Part shown: piece after piece, positions 1 to 11,021 of the stretch
Layout of the letters: the number at the start of each line of letters is the position of its first letter
How positions within the stretch are numbered: position 1 is the first letter of the stretch
Source of the DNA: Miscanthus floridulus
Lineage: Eukaryota > Streptophyta > Magnoliopsida > Poales > Poaceae
DNA: 64,000 nucleotides
Assembly: GCF_019320115.1 (NCBI RefSeq)
Contig: NC_089591.1
Coordinates: 23,290,502 to 23,354,501, forward strand
Reading direction: 5' to 3'
Program-made: the position numbers and the translations under genes
The notes under the pieces: generated by a model
Database searches by the model: none
The model's input: only the letters and a program-made list of their open reading frames with translations
What the model was told of the DNA's origin: nothing

Positions 1-643
1 GCACTGGTGCCAGCGTCGCCACCAGAGACCCCATCATTGGTGAGCTCTCGCTAGTCAAACCCATGCCCTGCTATGTGTCTTTGCTTAGTGAGGCCATTGA
101 CCACCTTGGCCCTACATGGCGGTGTCCCTCAGTGTATGAACCAGGTGCACTATCAGATGATTTAGCTCTAGCAATGCCTAGCAACAAGATCGTATATGAT
201 GAATCAGATGGTAACACATGAGACATAAAGATTTATACTAGTTCGGGGTGTGGTAAACCCTACTCTCAGGGGTGAAGCCCTATAAGGCCCAGTGGGTGTA
301 GATGAACCCCCCCAAAAAAATCAGTGCTTAGGGCCAACAAGCTACACCCCCACGACCCAACTTCCCAAACTAGCAGCCCAAATGCATCAGTAATCAGCCC
401 CACGATCCCTAGCACCAAGCGATAGGCATCCACGCTAGGCGCAACACATCATTTCCAATTCCCCTCCCTCACCCACCAGCAGCCCAGCACCACGTGATTT
501 TGACTAACTGACGATCGTAGATCGCCTGCGCCGCCGCCCGCGCCAGTTGCCTTCGCCATAGCACCTCATCGTCATCACGGTAAAAAATGGCGCCCTACAG
601 TCCTACGCCCCTGCCAGTGCCACCGTGCGCTGTAGCGCCAGTG
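1..643. other. Unassigned left-edge sequence
   Basis: No convincing coding frame is present. The first ~130 bases read like the GC-rich interior of the long chromovirus LTRs seen later (compare the wording around 29140-29200). A short segment near 235-250 resembles a phrase in the Tat LTRs near 42400 and 59990. Both resemblances are weak. Bases 480-640 are rich in GCC/CGC trinucleotides. This could be the upstream part of the long LTR that ends at 4088, split by the copia LTR piece at 644, but the two parts could not be joined by eye. Confidence 0.3.
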
Positions 644-2390
644 TGAAAGGTCCTAATATGGCTAAAGGGGGGTGAATAGCCTATTTACAAATCTACAAAC
701 TGACTAGAGCAATTTGATTAGTATAACAAATAGAGAAATGCAAACTTGCTCTAGCTCTACAAGGGTTGCAGGCCACCTATCCAACAATTCTAGTTGTTAT
801 GATCACTAGGCACACAATTTACAAGGTCACTACTCACTAAGAGCTCTCATAATTGCTACACTAAAGAGCTCCACTAGATGAACTTAAACCACAAAGCAAG
901 CTTCTCAATTCTAGCTACACTAAAGAGCTTGTTATAGCTAGTTTGCGGAAATGTAAATGAGTAAGTGAGGTGATTATACCACCGCGTAGAGGAGTGAACC
1001 AATCACAGATGAATACTTTATCAATCACTGGGAGAATAACAAAGGGCAAGAGACAACCAATTTTCTCCCAAGGTTCATGTGCTTGCCAACACGCTACGTT
1101 CCTGTTGTGTCGACCAACACTTGGTGGTTCGACGGCTAAGAGGTGTTGCACGAACCTCATCCACACAATTGGACACTACAAGAACCTACCCACAAGTGAG
1201 GTAACTCAATGACACAAGCAATCCACTAGAGTTACCTTTTGGCACTCCGCCGGGGAAGGTACAAATCCCCTCACAATCACCGGAGATGGCCACGAACAAT
1301 CACCAACTCGTGCCAATCCTCCTCCGCTGCTCCAAGCCATCTAGGTGGTGGAAACCACCAAGAGAAACAAGTGAATCCCGTAGTGAAACACAAATACCAA
1401 GTGTCTCTAGATGCAATCACTCAAGCAATGCACTTGGATTCTCTCCCAATCTCACAATGATGATGGATCAATGATGGAGATGAGTGGGAGAGTTTTTGCT
1501 AAGCTCACAAGGTTGCTATGTCAATGCAAATGGCCAAGAGAGTGAGCTTGAGCCGGCCATGGGGCTTAAATAGAAGCCCCCATTAAATAGATCCGTTGTA
1601 CCCCTTCACTGGGCACAACACGGGGTGACTGGACGCTCTGGTCAGATCGACCGGACGTAGGACCCTAGCGTCCGATCGCCCGATGCTTGCCACGTGTCAT
1701 CGGCTTCAAACGCTGATCGCCTAATCTCAACGGTCAAGTGATGATTGGACGCGTCAGTTATAAAGTGACCAGATGCAGGACTCTAGCGTCCGATCATTTC
1801 CAGTAAGGTTCCAAACGCGAAATTTCATGACTGGACGTGTCCGGTCATGCTCGATCGGACTCACCCGGCATCCGGTCACTCAACGTTTCCTCTATGCACC
1901 TCACGTCAGCATACGTCAGCACTGACCAGACACATCCTACTAGCGTCTGGTCAATTTACATGCCAGCATCCAATCACAAGACCGAGACCGTGTGCTTACT
2001 GCTGTCACTAACCAGACTCTAAACCCAGCGTTCGGTCACTACACCATCAGCATCCGGTCACTCTGTGAACCCCTGTCTTTTCTGTCTAGGGCGTCGGTGG
2101 CACCGTCGGACTATCTGCACTCTACGGGCGGACACTCCACCAGTGAGGTTTCTAATCCTTGCTCAAATGTGCCAACCACCAAGTGTATCACCTTGTGCAC
2201 ATGTGTTAGCATATTTTCACAAGCATTTTCAAGGGTGTTAGCACTCCACTAAATCCTAAATGCATATGCAATGAGTTAGAGCATCTAGTGGCACTTTGAA
2301 AACCGCATTTCAATCCGAGTTTTACCCCTCTTAATAGTATGGCTATCTAACCTAAATGTGATCATGACCTATGCATTAGTATCGATGTTT
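644..2390 (-). repeat. Solo-LTR-like piece of a SIRE/Maximus-type copia element
   Basis: Read on the minus strand, this has the layout of a grass SIRE-type LTR. There is a U3 with dispersed copies of the CCGGACGC / GACCGGAC motif (about 1640-2060), an AT-rich TATA-like site near 1565, a long untranslated R/U5, and the family-style terminus with a run of C's (the + strand AAAGGGGGGTGAATAG near 664) ending CA at 644. No tRNA primer site follows that end, so no internal region is attached here. The right boundary is approximate. The candidate target duplication CAGTG (639-643) was not found again at the other end, so one end is probably truncated. Short open frames inside it are not genes. Confidence 0.7.
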
Positions 2391-4088
2391 TCTATGTCAA
2401 AATCTTTGGAATTTCATGGTTTAAATCCCAACTTGAGTAATAATTATGTCACTAGATTTATAAATAAAATGTAATAAATTCCACTTCGATTTTTAAAACC
2501 AAACATAAGTTTGACTTAATTCAACTTAAGTATTTTCTATGAAATATCATATACATGCTTTTATATAATAAAATAAATATAGCTTATGGTTTTTCATTTT
2601 ATAAGCAAAATCTTCCGGTAGATGTATCTTTTCAACCGTAGCTCCGATTAACGTGCTTCCTGCGTCTATGAGTTTGTAGCAATACGTAGATCTGTTTCAA
2701 ATCCTTTTCCCATTGGTTGGTGTATTGCTCTAATATGGCTATGTATGTATGTTATGCATGTCTATTTGGATGCTTGTGTGGTGTTCTATGCTCAAGTCCA
2801 GTCGGTAAGCTATATGTGGTGAGTCCAGAAGCAGTTCTTGGAAGAGTTGGACCAGAAGAAGATCTAATCTGAGTTTAAGGCAAGTATAGCATGGGACCAT
2901 CCTTGATACCTATTCACTTTAAGCATTAAATTCATGTTGCATGTGTCTACCTTGGCAACTATAGTAATTTCCCTAGCTAATTGATATCCTGGATTCCTTG
3001 ATACCTTTGGGTTATTGCATTGGGTAGTTTTTGCTAGTGCTCAACCAAAACCATGATCTTGTAACTTGACTAATGGTATATGCAATAAACATTAAAATAT
3101 GATTTTTAGCAACATGGAAATAGGGGGCTAGAGTGTTTAGCTACTTTCTAAATACTCTAGATTCCTCTCCCTAAGGACTTATCTATAAGTGACCATCCGA
3201 GACTTACAGTATAACTGTGAGGGCTATATGGCTCTGGCTTTAGCTCAGTATGAGGACATTTTCTAGCTTGTTAGTGGTTACCTTTATGGTGCAAGAGGGG
3301 CTCCGACAGGTATGATCTCGGTCTGCCAAGAGGATGCACTTTGCTAGTCACTCCTTAGAGGGGAGTTTATGCTTATTGATGGGGAAACCTTAGTGGCCCT
3401 AACTTGTTAGATGAACCTTTGAAAGGCTTCATAGTGAACCCTGCCAACCTTCCTTGGTAGTGGGTCAAGAGGCTGATCACCTTAGGCGAAAGGGTAAATC
3501 ACAACTCACAGTGAAAGTGTACAACCTTTGCAGAGTGTAAAACTATTATAACAGCCATGCTCACGGACACTGAGCGGCCTTGGAACGCTTATGGAATAGA
3601 AATGATCACTAATGATTAATTGTTTATGTGTACCTGATCATGTGTTTATGGGCTTATGGTAAATTTGTTGCTGCACAATTGCTTAAAAAGATGACCTATT
3701 AAAATATAAGCTAAACATAGTAAACCAGTGTCAACCTTTTGAGCCTCATGAACCCCATGTTATATTGCTGAGTATGACATGTACTTACGCTTGCTTTACT
3801 TTTCTATACTTTGGATAAATATCCCGAATGGGTACCAGATTGCTAGTCTAGAGGAGTTAGGCTTGTGGTCAACTAGTCAGACATCGCTGTGGATTTGTAG
3901 TCTTCTCCTGAAGATCGAAGTTGACTTTTTGCTGTCTATACTCTGAGGTCATATTCCTTATACTAATATGCTATGTATATAAGCATTGTCTATTGATATT
4001 ACCTTTATTTATGGCTATATGTGAGATTTGACTTCCTGGGCTCACATATAGTGTGTATTTGGTTTTGTCTTTAAAACTAGGTGCTACA
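2390..4088 (+). repeat. 3' part of a long gypsy-type LTR
   Basis: This is noncoding AT-rich sequence with the style of a long grass chromovirus LTR. It has a stretch comparable in position and wording to the 26160-27450 part of the LTR below, then a T-rich tail ending GGTGCTACA at 4088, where the protease of Tat-2 begins on the other strand. The ending is similar in form to, but different in sequence from, the LTR at 27459-32293, so I treat it as a different family. No primer site follows, and the 5' end is not identified. Confidence 0.5.
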
Positions 4089-4340
4089 TGGTGTTGAAGT
4101 CGGTGATGTAGAAGTTGATGTGCTCGACGCGGTAGTTGCTAGCCGTGCCGAATTGTACTGGGAGGTTGATCTCTACAAGTGGTTTGGATGCCCTGCCGAG
4201 TACTAGACCCTAGAAGGAGGAGTCGGAGAGTGTGAGGTCTTCTATTCCAAGGCTTAGCTCCTTTAGGGCTCCTACGAAGTGGAGGTTCAGAGCACTTCCG
4301 CCATCGACGAGTATCTTCCTAAAAAGCACTTTCCTAACGG
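4089..4340 (-). pseudogene. Tat-2 retropepsin (aspartic protease), C-terminally cut
   Basis: The minus-strand translation contains ILVDGGSALN, the protease active-site signature (Asp-Gly-Gly-Ser form) of Tat elements. It is followed by the typical spacing to a QFGTASNYRVEH segment and a strand ending in DFNTM. The family then normally has a YHAILGRP-type motif, which is lost at the 4088 junction. One in-frame stop interrupts the middle. The protease would mature the Gag-Pol polyprotein inside the virus-like particle. It reads on from gag, as in an intact element, but both end and frame are damaged, so it is inactive. Confidence 0.7.
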
Positions 4341-6800
4341 TTACATCAAGAATGTTGGGAAAACACCCTGCGTAAGGGATGTCCACCCACGGGTCAGCCC
4401 TATTGAAGGTGATGGGGACCTCAGACTAGGGGCGACAGCTGGGGTTGGCGATGACGTCTTTTGCATTGACGGCGAGCACCCGACGGGCGGTGAGCTTTCG
4501 ATCTCTTCTTCTCTTGGTGGCGGTGAGGCCCCCGAAGATAGTGGCAACCACTTTGTCATGATCCTAGAAGGCGTTGTTGTTGTCCCCAGGTGGTCGGTGA
4601 CCTCTGGCTCCGTCATTATTGTCATCGTTGGCTTTTTGGCCTAGAACTCCATAGCCAAGCCAAGGCAGTCCTTCATCTTGTGCTTGCTATTCTTGTGGAG
4701 AGGACATGGGCCTTCGAGGATCTTCTTGTACTGCTCGTCGTCATTCCACTTTTCTCGAGGTTCGTCAACAATGGTGATGATGTGGTTTGCTCGGCGGCAG
4801 TGATATTGACTGGCTATGGATCCTTTTGGCCGATCACAGCCACTGTCTTGACGATGGCCACGGTCGTTGTAGCGGTGGTCACTATGGCATCGGTCATCTG
4901 AGCGCTCATTGCTGCGGTGAGTTGGGCGGTGTGTGCCCACGTCCTCGTTGAAGCGCACTTCGGCCTCTTTGGCATTGGCGTACTGATCGGCAGTTAGGAT
5001 CATCTCACCAATCCCCTTTGGCGGCTTATGATTGAATTTGGAGCGAAGGCCATGATGATGGAGTCCTCAGACAAAGGCGGTAATGACTTTTGCTTCTATG
5101 ATGTTGGAAATAGAATTCATCATCTTGGAAAAGCATCTGATGTAGCTATGGAGGAGCTCAGATGGTTTCTAATAGATGCGGTTCAGATCATGCTTGGTGC
5201 TCGGCCAAGTATACGTAGCCATGTAGTTGTCGGTGAAGACCTTCTTCAGCTATTCCTAGGATTTGATGGAGTTTGGGGTGAGGCCCATGAGCCAGTTCAT
5301 TGTAGTTAGCGTGAGCATGACAGGAAGATAGTTTGCCATGACATTGGTATCTCCCTCGGTGGCGCGCACGGCAGTGGCATATGCTTGTAGCTACTATGTG
5401 GAGTTCTTCCACCCCTCGTAGGGCTTGATCCCTGGTGATTTTGAAACCATGGGTCCACTAGAGTGTTTGGAGTGCCCTCATGAATGCTCAGGGCCCTTCA
5501 AGATCGTCACCATCATGATCTACGGTGTGGTCAGCATTGAGTGGCTAGAGGGTTGTTTTTGGATTACCGAACTCTTGCTTGTATTCTTGATGCCGGTGTA
5601 CTTCCTATTCATGGCAAGAGAAACGACGCTCGTTGATGTGACATCACGTGTCCCAGAGATTGTTAATGTGCGCTCGGACATCTTGGTCGACTTCCTAGTC
5701 ATGTTGGCGAGGGTAGTCGATGTAGTTCCCCCTAGCTCCCCTTGAGGGGTTGTCCATCATCACGCTGTTGATCGGTGAAATGACTTCTGCTAGGGCAGCG
5801 ATTGGATCTTGGCATGGTAGATTGGCAAATCGAGCTCATCGAGTAGGAAGGTCTCTGATCCTAGCGGATATCGTTGACCTAGCAGTGTGCAGCTTTGAGC
5901 ATTACGGCGACCTTGGTGGCTTCTAGCGTTTGCTCGAGCCGGGCAAGCTCATTGGCAGCCATGGCCAAGTTGGCACTTGGGGTCTTGTAGACATTGTGGC
6001 CATCAACATGGATGAATTTGTCATTGATGTTGTGTTGGAGTGGGTGTGGCCTCCCTTGCGAGTCAAGTTGTTCATTGCAAGCAGCCTCGGCTAGCACAAT
6101 GGTAGCCTCATTTACTCGACACTGCGCATGGTTGGCATTCCTATTGACACGAGTGGTGTGGACCTCGTCAGTTTCTCCATCCCGTGGAGGGCTGTCAATG
6201 CTGATGTTAAAAATCCCACCTCCTTGGAAGGGTGGGAAAAGAGATTGAACGGTGGCGGTTTCAGCGACAGTCTCCGTCGAGCCCTAGGACTCAGAGTCTA
6301 GGTTTTCCTCCAAGATGGTTTGGTGGGATGCTTTGGGATGTTGGCCAATTTGTAGCATGTTGATAGTCGACAAGTGCTGGTCGGCGATCTGGTCAGTGAG
6401 AGGATAGATGTCTCTCACCAGGTCGGCGAATTTGCCCCTTAGGACATCTTTATAGGTGGTGGCGATGCTGGTGAGCCCAAAGGGTAGGGCTATAACCCCT
6501 TGAGTTTCCTAAGCGGCCTCCAATAGATCAGGATCAGAGGGTGGTCAATGCTGAACCAGAGTGATCAGAGCCGATTCCTATGATGGAGAGGCAGTCGACG
6601 AGCTTCTGGCCAACCTGATTGATGGATGCGATCAGATCGTCGTTGTTGATCCACTTCCTCAAGTAGCGGGGGAGCGGGCAGTGAAATGTTGATGAAGATG
6701 ACCTCCGAGGTGGTTCTAAGATTAGATCTGTAGTTGTAGATGTTGGGGTGGTTGGCGTAGAATCGATCTGCACTAGCTTGATGATCTCTCCATCTCCATT
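4340..6800 (-). pseudogene. Tat-2 gag, decayed
   Basis: Gag would form the cytoplasmic virus-like particle. Minus-strand open segments carry gag C-terminal hallmarks of RIRE2-like elements. There is an arginine/aspartate-rich basic stretch (4760-4950) and then a PCPLHKNSKHKMKDC segment, the family's zinc-knuckle-like Cys/His cluster, near 4670-4700. Further upstream segments (5520-5700, 5880-6100, 6530-6770) are open but belong to different frames, so the gene is broken by several frameshifts and stops. Upstream it ends in the leader, where the CRM-clade element sits at 6864. No intact start codon can be chosen. Confidence 0.6.
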
Positions 6801-6863
6801 AGCGTTGATGACCTAGAAGATTGATCCAACCATGAAGATCTGGACAGGCTACAGGGAGGATGA

Positions 6864-7667
6864 TGATGAGGACATCGCCACGCTGGACACATCGATGCCA
6901 TGGTCTTCCCCAAGTTGCAATTCGTTTCCAACTCAGCTGCCACGTCGCCCTCGGATTCAGCAGACACGTCGTCACTGTTTCGGTCATAACTTCCTCATAC
7001 GACATCGAAACAGGCCATTCTTGGATGCGTTGGAAAGGGGACGACGACACCGTCGTTTTGGATCTGGTCCCAGCTCCAGAAGGCTCGTGGATCATTCTGT
7101 GTGACCACGGCAAGGTGCTGCATCACCTATTTGGGCCAACTTGGCCATGTATCATGTCGGGCCTTAAGCCCAAGTTGTGGGCGCCCAACCCCTGGCCGTC
7201 CCCAACCCTAGGTCGAGTCTTAGACTATAAACACAGCCGCCGCCGCTGCTACACAATTGGGTTTTGTTTAGAGTTTAGTTTTCCATCGAGAAACTGAATC
7301 GTTCATTGTAACTGTGGTGACAAATCCTTTTACAGTGATCCAGGGCCCCCTGTTCTTGATCTCCTCCACTGTGTTGATTAGTCCTTTGGAACCAAGTTCT
7401 TGAACCCTCTATTGATATTCGTGTCATTCATATTTGCAATTTCAGATTGCGTGTTTTACCTTCTTGCTTGTGCTCTTCGATTCGCTTGCAGGAAAAGCCT
7501 TCTTGGCGAGGTCAATCAAGTTGTGCTTGGTTGATAACCAACGGAGCAGTGGTGTAACGGTTGCAGGGTTCGAATCGTGTCTGATTTGAAGCCGGATCGC
7601 CAACGTCGAGATCTCCACAAATCAAACTTACCAGCTACCTCTCGGAAGATCGGGCCTGTACTCATCA
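6864..7667 (+). repeat. CRM-clade element, 5' LTR
   Basis: The left LTR runs from TGATGAGG to TCATCA. It contains a TATA-like site (CTATAAAC, 7225-7232) about 440 bp before its end, giving a U5/R of moderate length. A 145-codon frame is open from 6860 to 7297, and the same frame is open in the 3' LTR. The LTR lies in the leader of Tat-2. Confidence 0.9.
7225..7232 (+). promoter_or_regulatory. TATA-like box of CRM-clade 5' LTR
   Basis: CTATAAAC lies at the expected position inside the LTR, and the equivalent site in the 3' LTR is at 11309-11316. Transcription would start about 30 bp downstream. There is no experimental support. Confidence 0.5.
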
Positions 7668-7668
7668 A

Positions 7669-7680
7669 TTGGTATCAGAT
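7669..7680 (+). other. Primer binding site (initiator Met tRNA type), CRM-clade element
   Basis: TTGGTATCAGAT starts two bases after the LTR end. It matches the first ten bases of the usual TGGTATCAGAGC site complementary to plant initiator-methionine tRNA and would prime minus-strand DNA synthesis. Confidence 0.8.
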
Positions 7681-8959
7681 ATTTCAGGTTTACCGCGAGG
7701 TATAATCTCGTTTGCCTTAGATTCATATTTGTTCATTACCTAGAGTCCACAAAAAGCCCAAAAATATTTCAATTTCCGCTGTCCTATCGCCCTTTGTGCC
7801 TTTGCAATTTCGTTTCAGATTCGTGTTGTTGAGTTTGTGTCCGTGGTCGAGTCTTGTTGCTGGTTTAGGATTGTGTTCGTGGTCGTAGTTCAATCGCCCG
7901 TTGCTGTGATTTTGTTTTCCGCCGCTATCCCATCCACCGTTCCCAAACAACAAGTCAAAGCCACCACATTATTCGACTTGCCCTGCTAGCCGCCTTGTGT
8001 AACTTCTCGCCGCCGCGCAAACCCTAGATAGGTTGCCAGCCGCTCTTATTTTGCCTGCATCGTAGCCCTCCTTACATCATCAGGCGAATACCTACTACTG
8101 TGATCGGTGTTAGAGTTTAGGGACGCTTTGCCCTAACTGCCGCCGCCGTGTTGTGCCTCCCGGAAAACATACCTTGAGATACCTTCGGTAAAACAGGCAT
8201 AACTTTTCGCTCGTTTATCAGAAAAATCTGAAATTTTTTGTGCAGCTTCTTGACACCATTTGGACCCGACCCAAACTTGGCTTCGCCCTATTTGGTTTCA
8301 TCAGAATTGCCAAAAAAATTCGGGAAAATATAGAAAAAAAATTGTCAAAGTTTTTGCACGCTTTTCAGAGAACGTGCTGAATTTCTATAGACCACATCCC
8401 ACCTCAGTTGTAGGTGCCAATTTTTGTGGTTGCATCTTTTGTGATCCTTGTTCAGAGAAAAGTATAAAAAAATAGTAAAAAAAAGTTTGTTTCCTACTAG
8501 TGCCTTTTGGAAAAATCCGGGAAAAATTCAGGAAAAAGGAGAAATCCGGGCTATTTGCTTGTTCTGTGAGTTCTTTCGATCGTCCTTTGTTTTCACCTTG
8601 TTGCGCTACGTCTCGACACATCTTAGCCAACACCTGTGATTTGTACTTTGGATCCAGATTGAACAATCACTACTCTGCACTCATTAATTGCTAATCCTTG
8701 CTGTCCTATTGTGTGCCTACCCATAGCTCCACATATTCTTCTGTCAGCATAGGTTCATCTTGCAACTGTTACCCACACTCAACAACAGATTGCTTCACCA
8801 CTTTGGTTTTGCTCCTGTTTGGCGTTGGTAAGAATACAGGCAAGACGGTGGTAAGCCGCTTGTGATTTTGCATTCCACTTTCACCACCATCACCACCACT
8901 TGTTTCCTTTTAGTTGATAGGGATAATACTTTGGTGTTGTCTTTTTCTATCTTCTAACC
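7681..8959 (+). other. CRM-clade element, untranslated leader
   Basis: This is about 1.3 kb between primer site and gag, with no convincing coding frame. It includes A-rich and T-rich runs around 8310-8560 and a GC-rich patch near 7990-8170. The packaging signal expected in this part of an LTR element cannot be pinpointed by eye. Confidence 0.6.
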
Positions 8960-10306
8960 ATGGCAGGAACTCCGACGGACTTCAATGAGTGCGTGTCCAA
9001 GGGCGAGCTTGCAACAGTTCATGACTGAACAACGCAATCTTATGACCGAGCTGACGCGCAACGTGAACAATCTGGTCACCCGCATTGAACAGCTTGAGCA
9101 ACGCCCTCCACCTTATCGTGCTGATGATGAAGATGCAGGATGCTTTTGGTGATGAAGATGCAGGATGCTGACGGTGGTGCCCGTCGTCCGCCTCAACTTC
9201 AATCGTCGCGGTATGGTAGGTAATAATCATGGTAATAATGATCCTTTTGCTAAAATTAAATTTAGTCTACCACCTTTTGCTGGTAATGTTGATCCTAGAG
9301 GCATATTTAGATTGGGAGCTTGCTGTTCAACAAAAATTTGATTCTCATAATGTTCCTGCTGAGCATAGAGTTAGACTTGCTACTAGTGAGTTTACTAATT
9401 TTGCTTTGTTCTGGTGGAGTGATCTTTGCAATGCCAATAATGCTGCTGCTGTGCCTCAAACTTGGAATGTTTTAAAGCAACATATGAAATCTCAGTTTTG
9501 TTCCTCCTTATTACCAACGTGATTTACGTTTGAAACTACAAACTTTAAAACAAGGTGATAAATGAGTAGAAGCATACTATCAAGAATTGATTATTGGTTT
9601 AGCACGTTGTGGTATAAATGAAGATGATGATGATGCTAGTGCTAGATTTTTTGGTGGTTTAAACCATGATATACAGAACATACTTGATTATAAAGAATGG
9701 CGTAATTTTTCCCAATTGTATCATCTTGCTATTAAGGCTGAACGAGAAGTACAGGGACGCAAACAACACCAGCCTTTCAGATCTAACAATGGGAGGAATT
9801 TTCAGCAGCGTTCCGAGCCGGAGACGCCCAAGCTTCCTGTTGCACCACAGCCATCTACACCTCCATTTTCTTCTGAGGTAAGTAAATTGTCTAATGTGCA
9901 GTTTCCACAGCTGAAGAAAGGTGGCACTCTGGGTGCTTCTACTAGCTCCTCCTCGTCCAACTCTAAAATCATTTGCCACCGATGCAAAGGCATGGGACAT
10001 GTCATGAAGGAATGCCCCAGTTGTCGTGCTTTCATTGCTACCGAGGATGGATATGTAAGTGCTAGTGATGTTGAAGATGATTTAGCCCTTGCTGCTAACA
10101 TTGATGCAGATCCCACCGAGAGCGATCAAGATAAGGAGGCCATCACCATTGACTCTGTGGCTGCTGCCGCGGACTACCCTAGCCTTCTTGTGCAGCGTGT
10201 GTTGAGTACACGTGTGGGTCATGAAGAAGAGATGAAGATCCAACTGCCACAATTTGTTCCACATGTATCTCATTGTGCAGGGTTGTCGTGTTCTCACTAT
10301 CATTGA
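8960..10306 (+). pseudogene. CRM-clade gag, frameshifted
   Basis: The probable start is the ATG at 8960. The first part is disrupted; gag core sequence (FAKIKFSLPPFAG and following) appears at 9229-9522, and after a shift the frame is open from 9587 to 10306. That part has a FFGGLNHDIQNIL segment, an AEREVQGRK segment, a proline/serine-rich linker and one intact CCHC zinc knuckle (CHRCKGMGHVMKEC, 9972-10013) for RNA binding. These are family features of chromovirus/CRM-type Gag, which forms the particle. At least two frameshifts and an early stop make it non-functional as a single protein now. The protease frame overlaps its 3' end from 10254. Confidence 0.75.
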
Positions 10307-11021
10307 TAGCGGGAGTTGCAATAACTTGGTGAGTTCAGATTTGGTTGACAAGCTTGGCTTGACCACACGACAACATTCGTATCCATATAAACTTCAATGG
10401 TTCAATAATAGTGGTAAGACTAAGGTAACTAAATTAGCACGCATTAGCTTTTTCACAGGCTCTTATCATGATACTGCTGATTTTGATGTTGTCCCTATGC
10501 AAGCTTGTTCCATTTTGTTAGGTTGCCCATGGGAATTTGATAATGATGCTTTACACCATGGTAGAACTAATACATACACTATCATACATAAGGACAAGAA
10601 AATTACATTGCTGCCTTTGTCTCCTACGGATATTATTAAACATGCTCATGAGATCAAAAATAAACCTCCAACAGACATTGCTAAAAATAATGGGATTAAG
10701 TTAAAAGGAGGTGCTTTTCTTGCTACAACTCCTGCTACTGCTGAGTTATGTGATAATCCTGATGCACCATGTTATACTATGTTTTGTCAACCTTTTATGT
10801 CTGGTGCATTGCCTGCTGTCACTAACCTTTTGCAGGAGTTCGCTGATGATGGGATGGAGTCGAGGACGACTCCAATTCTACAAGGAGGGGATGATGAGGA
10901 CATCGCCAAGATGGAGTCGAGGACGACTCCAATTCGAGAAGGGGAGGATGATGAGGACATCGCCATGCTGGACACATCGATGCCATGGTCTTCCCCAAGT
11001 TGCAATTCGTTTCCAACTTAG
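10254..11021 (+). CDS. Protease fused in frame to the pol C-terminal tail (255 codons)
   Basis: The frame opens with a retropepsin. Residues about 17-24 contain TIIDSGSCNNLVS, where Asp-Ser-Gly is the catalytic triad, and SILLGCPWEFD near residue 85 is the second conserved block. Around residue 196-200 the chain reaches LLQEFADD, the family's protease-RT linker. It then passes without a break into two copies of MESRTTPI...GEDDEDIA, which resembles the extreme C-terminus of CRM-type pol, and stops inside the 3' LTR (LTR start 10949). About 900 codons of RT, RNase H and integrase expected in a full pol are absent. The junction is in frame. Expression would need frameshifting from gag. Activity is plausible for the protease only. 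Confidence 0.75.
   Translation: MFHMYLIVQGCRVLTIIDSGSCNNLVSSDLVDKLGLTTRQHSYPYKLQWFNNSGKTKVTKLARISFFTGSYHDTADFDVVPMQACSILLGCPWEFDNDALHHGRTNTYTIIHKDKKITLLPLSPTDIIKHAHEIKNKPPTDIAKNNGIKLKGGAFLATTPATAELCDNPDAPCYTMFCQPFMSGALPAVTNLLQEFADDGMESRTTPILQGGDDEDIAKMESRTTPIREGEDDEDIAMLDTSMPWSSPSCNSFPT
10854..10967 (+). repeat. 57 bp tandem duplication at the pol-tail / LTR junction
   Basis: Two successive copies begin at 10854 and 10911, each encoding 19 codons and each containing the first bases of the LTR (TGATGAGGACATCGCCA). Only the second is continuous with the 3' LTR. A few substitutions separate the copies. Confidence 0.85.
10936..10948 (+). other. Polypurine tract of CRM-clade element
   Basis: An unbroken purine run (GAGAAGGGGAGGA) directly abuts the 3' LTR start at 10949, the expected plus-strand primer. 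It is also coding sequence for the pol tail. Confidence 0.75.

Noticed and set aside
915..1460. Small ORFs on both strands
   Set aside because: They lie in the untranslated R/U5 part of a copia LTR and show no family residues.
4279..4644. 121-codon + frame
   Set aside because: It is antisense to the Tat-2 protease and gag C-terminus, which carry the family motifs on the minus strand.
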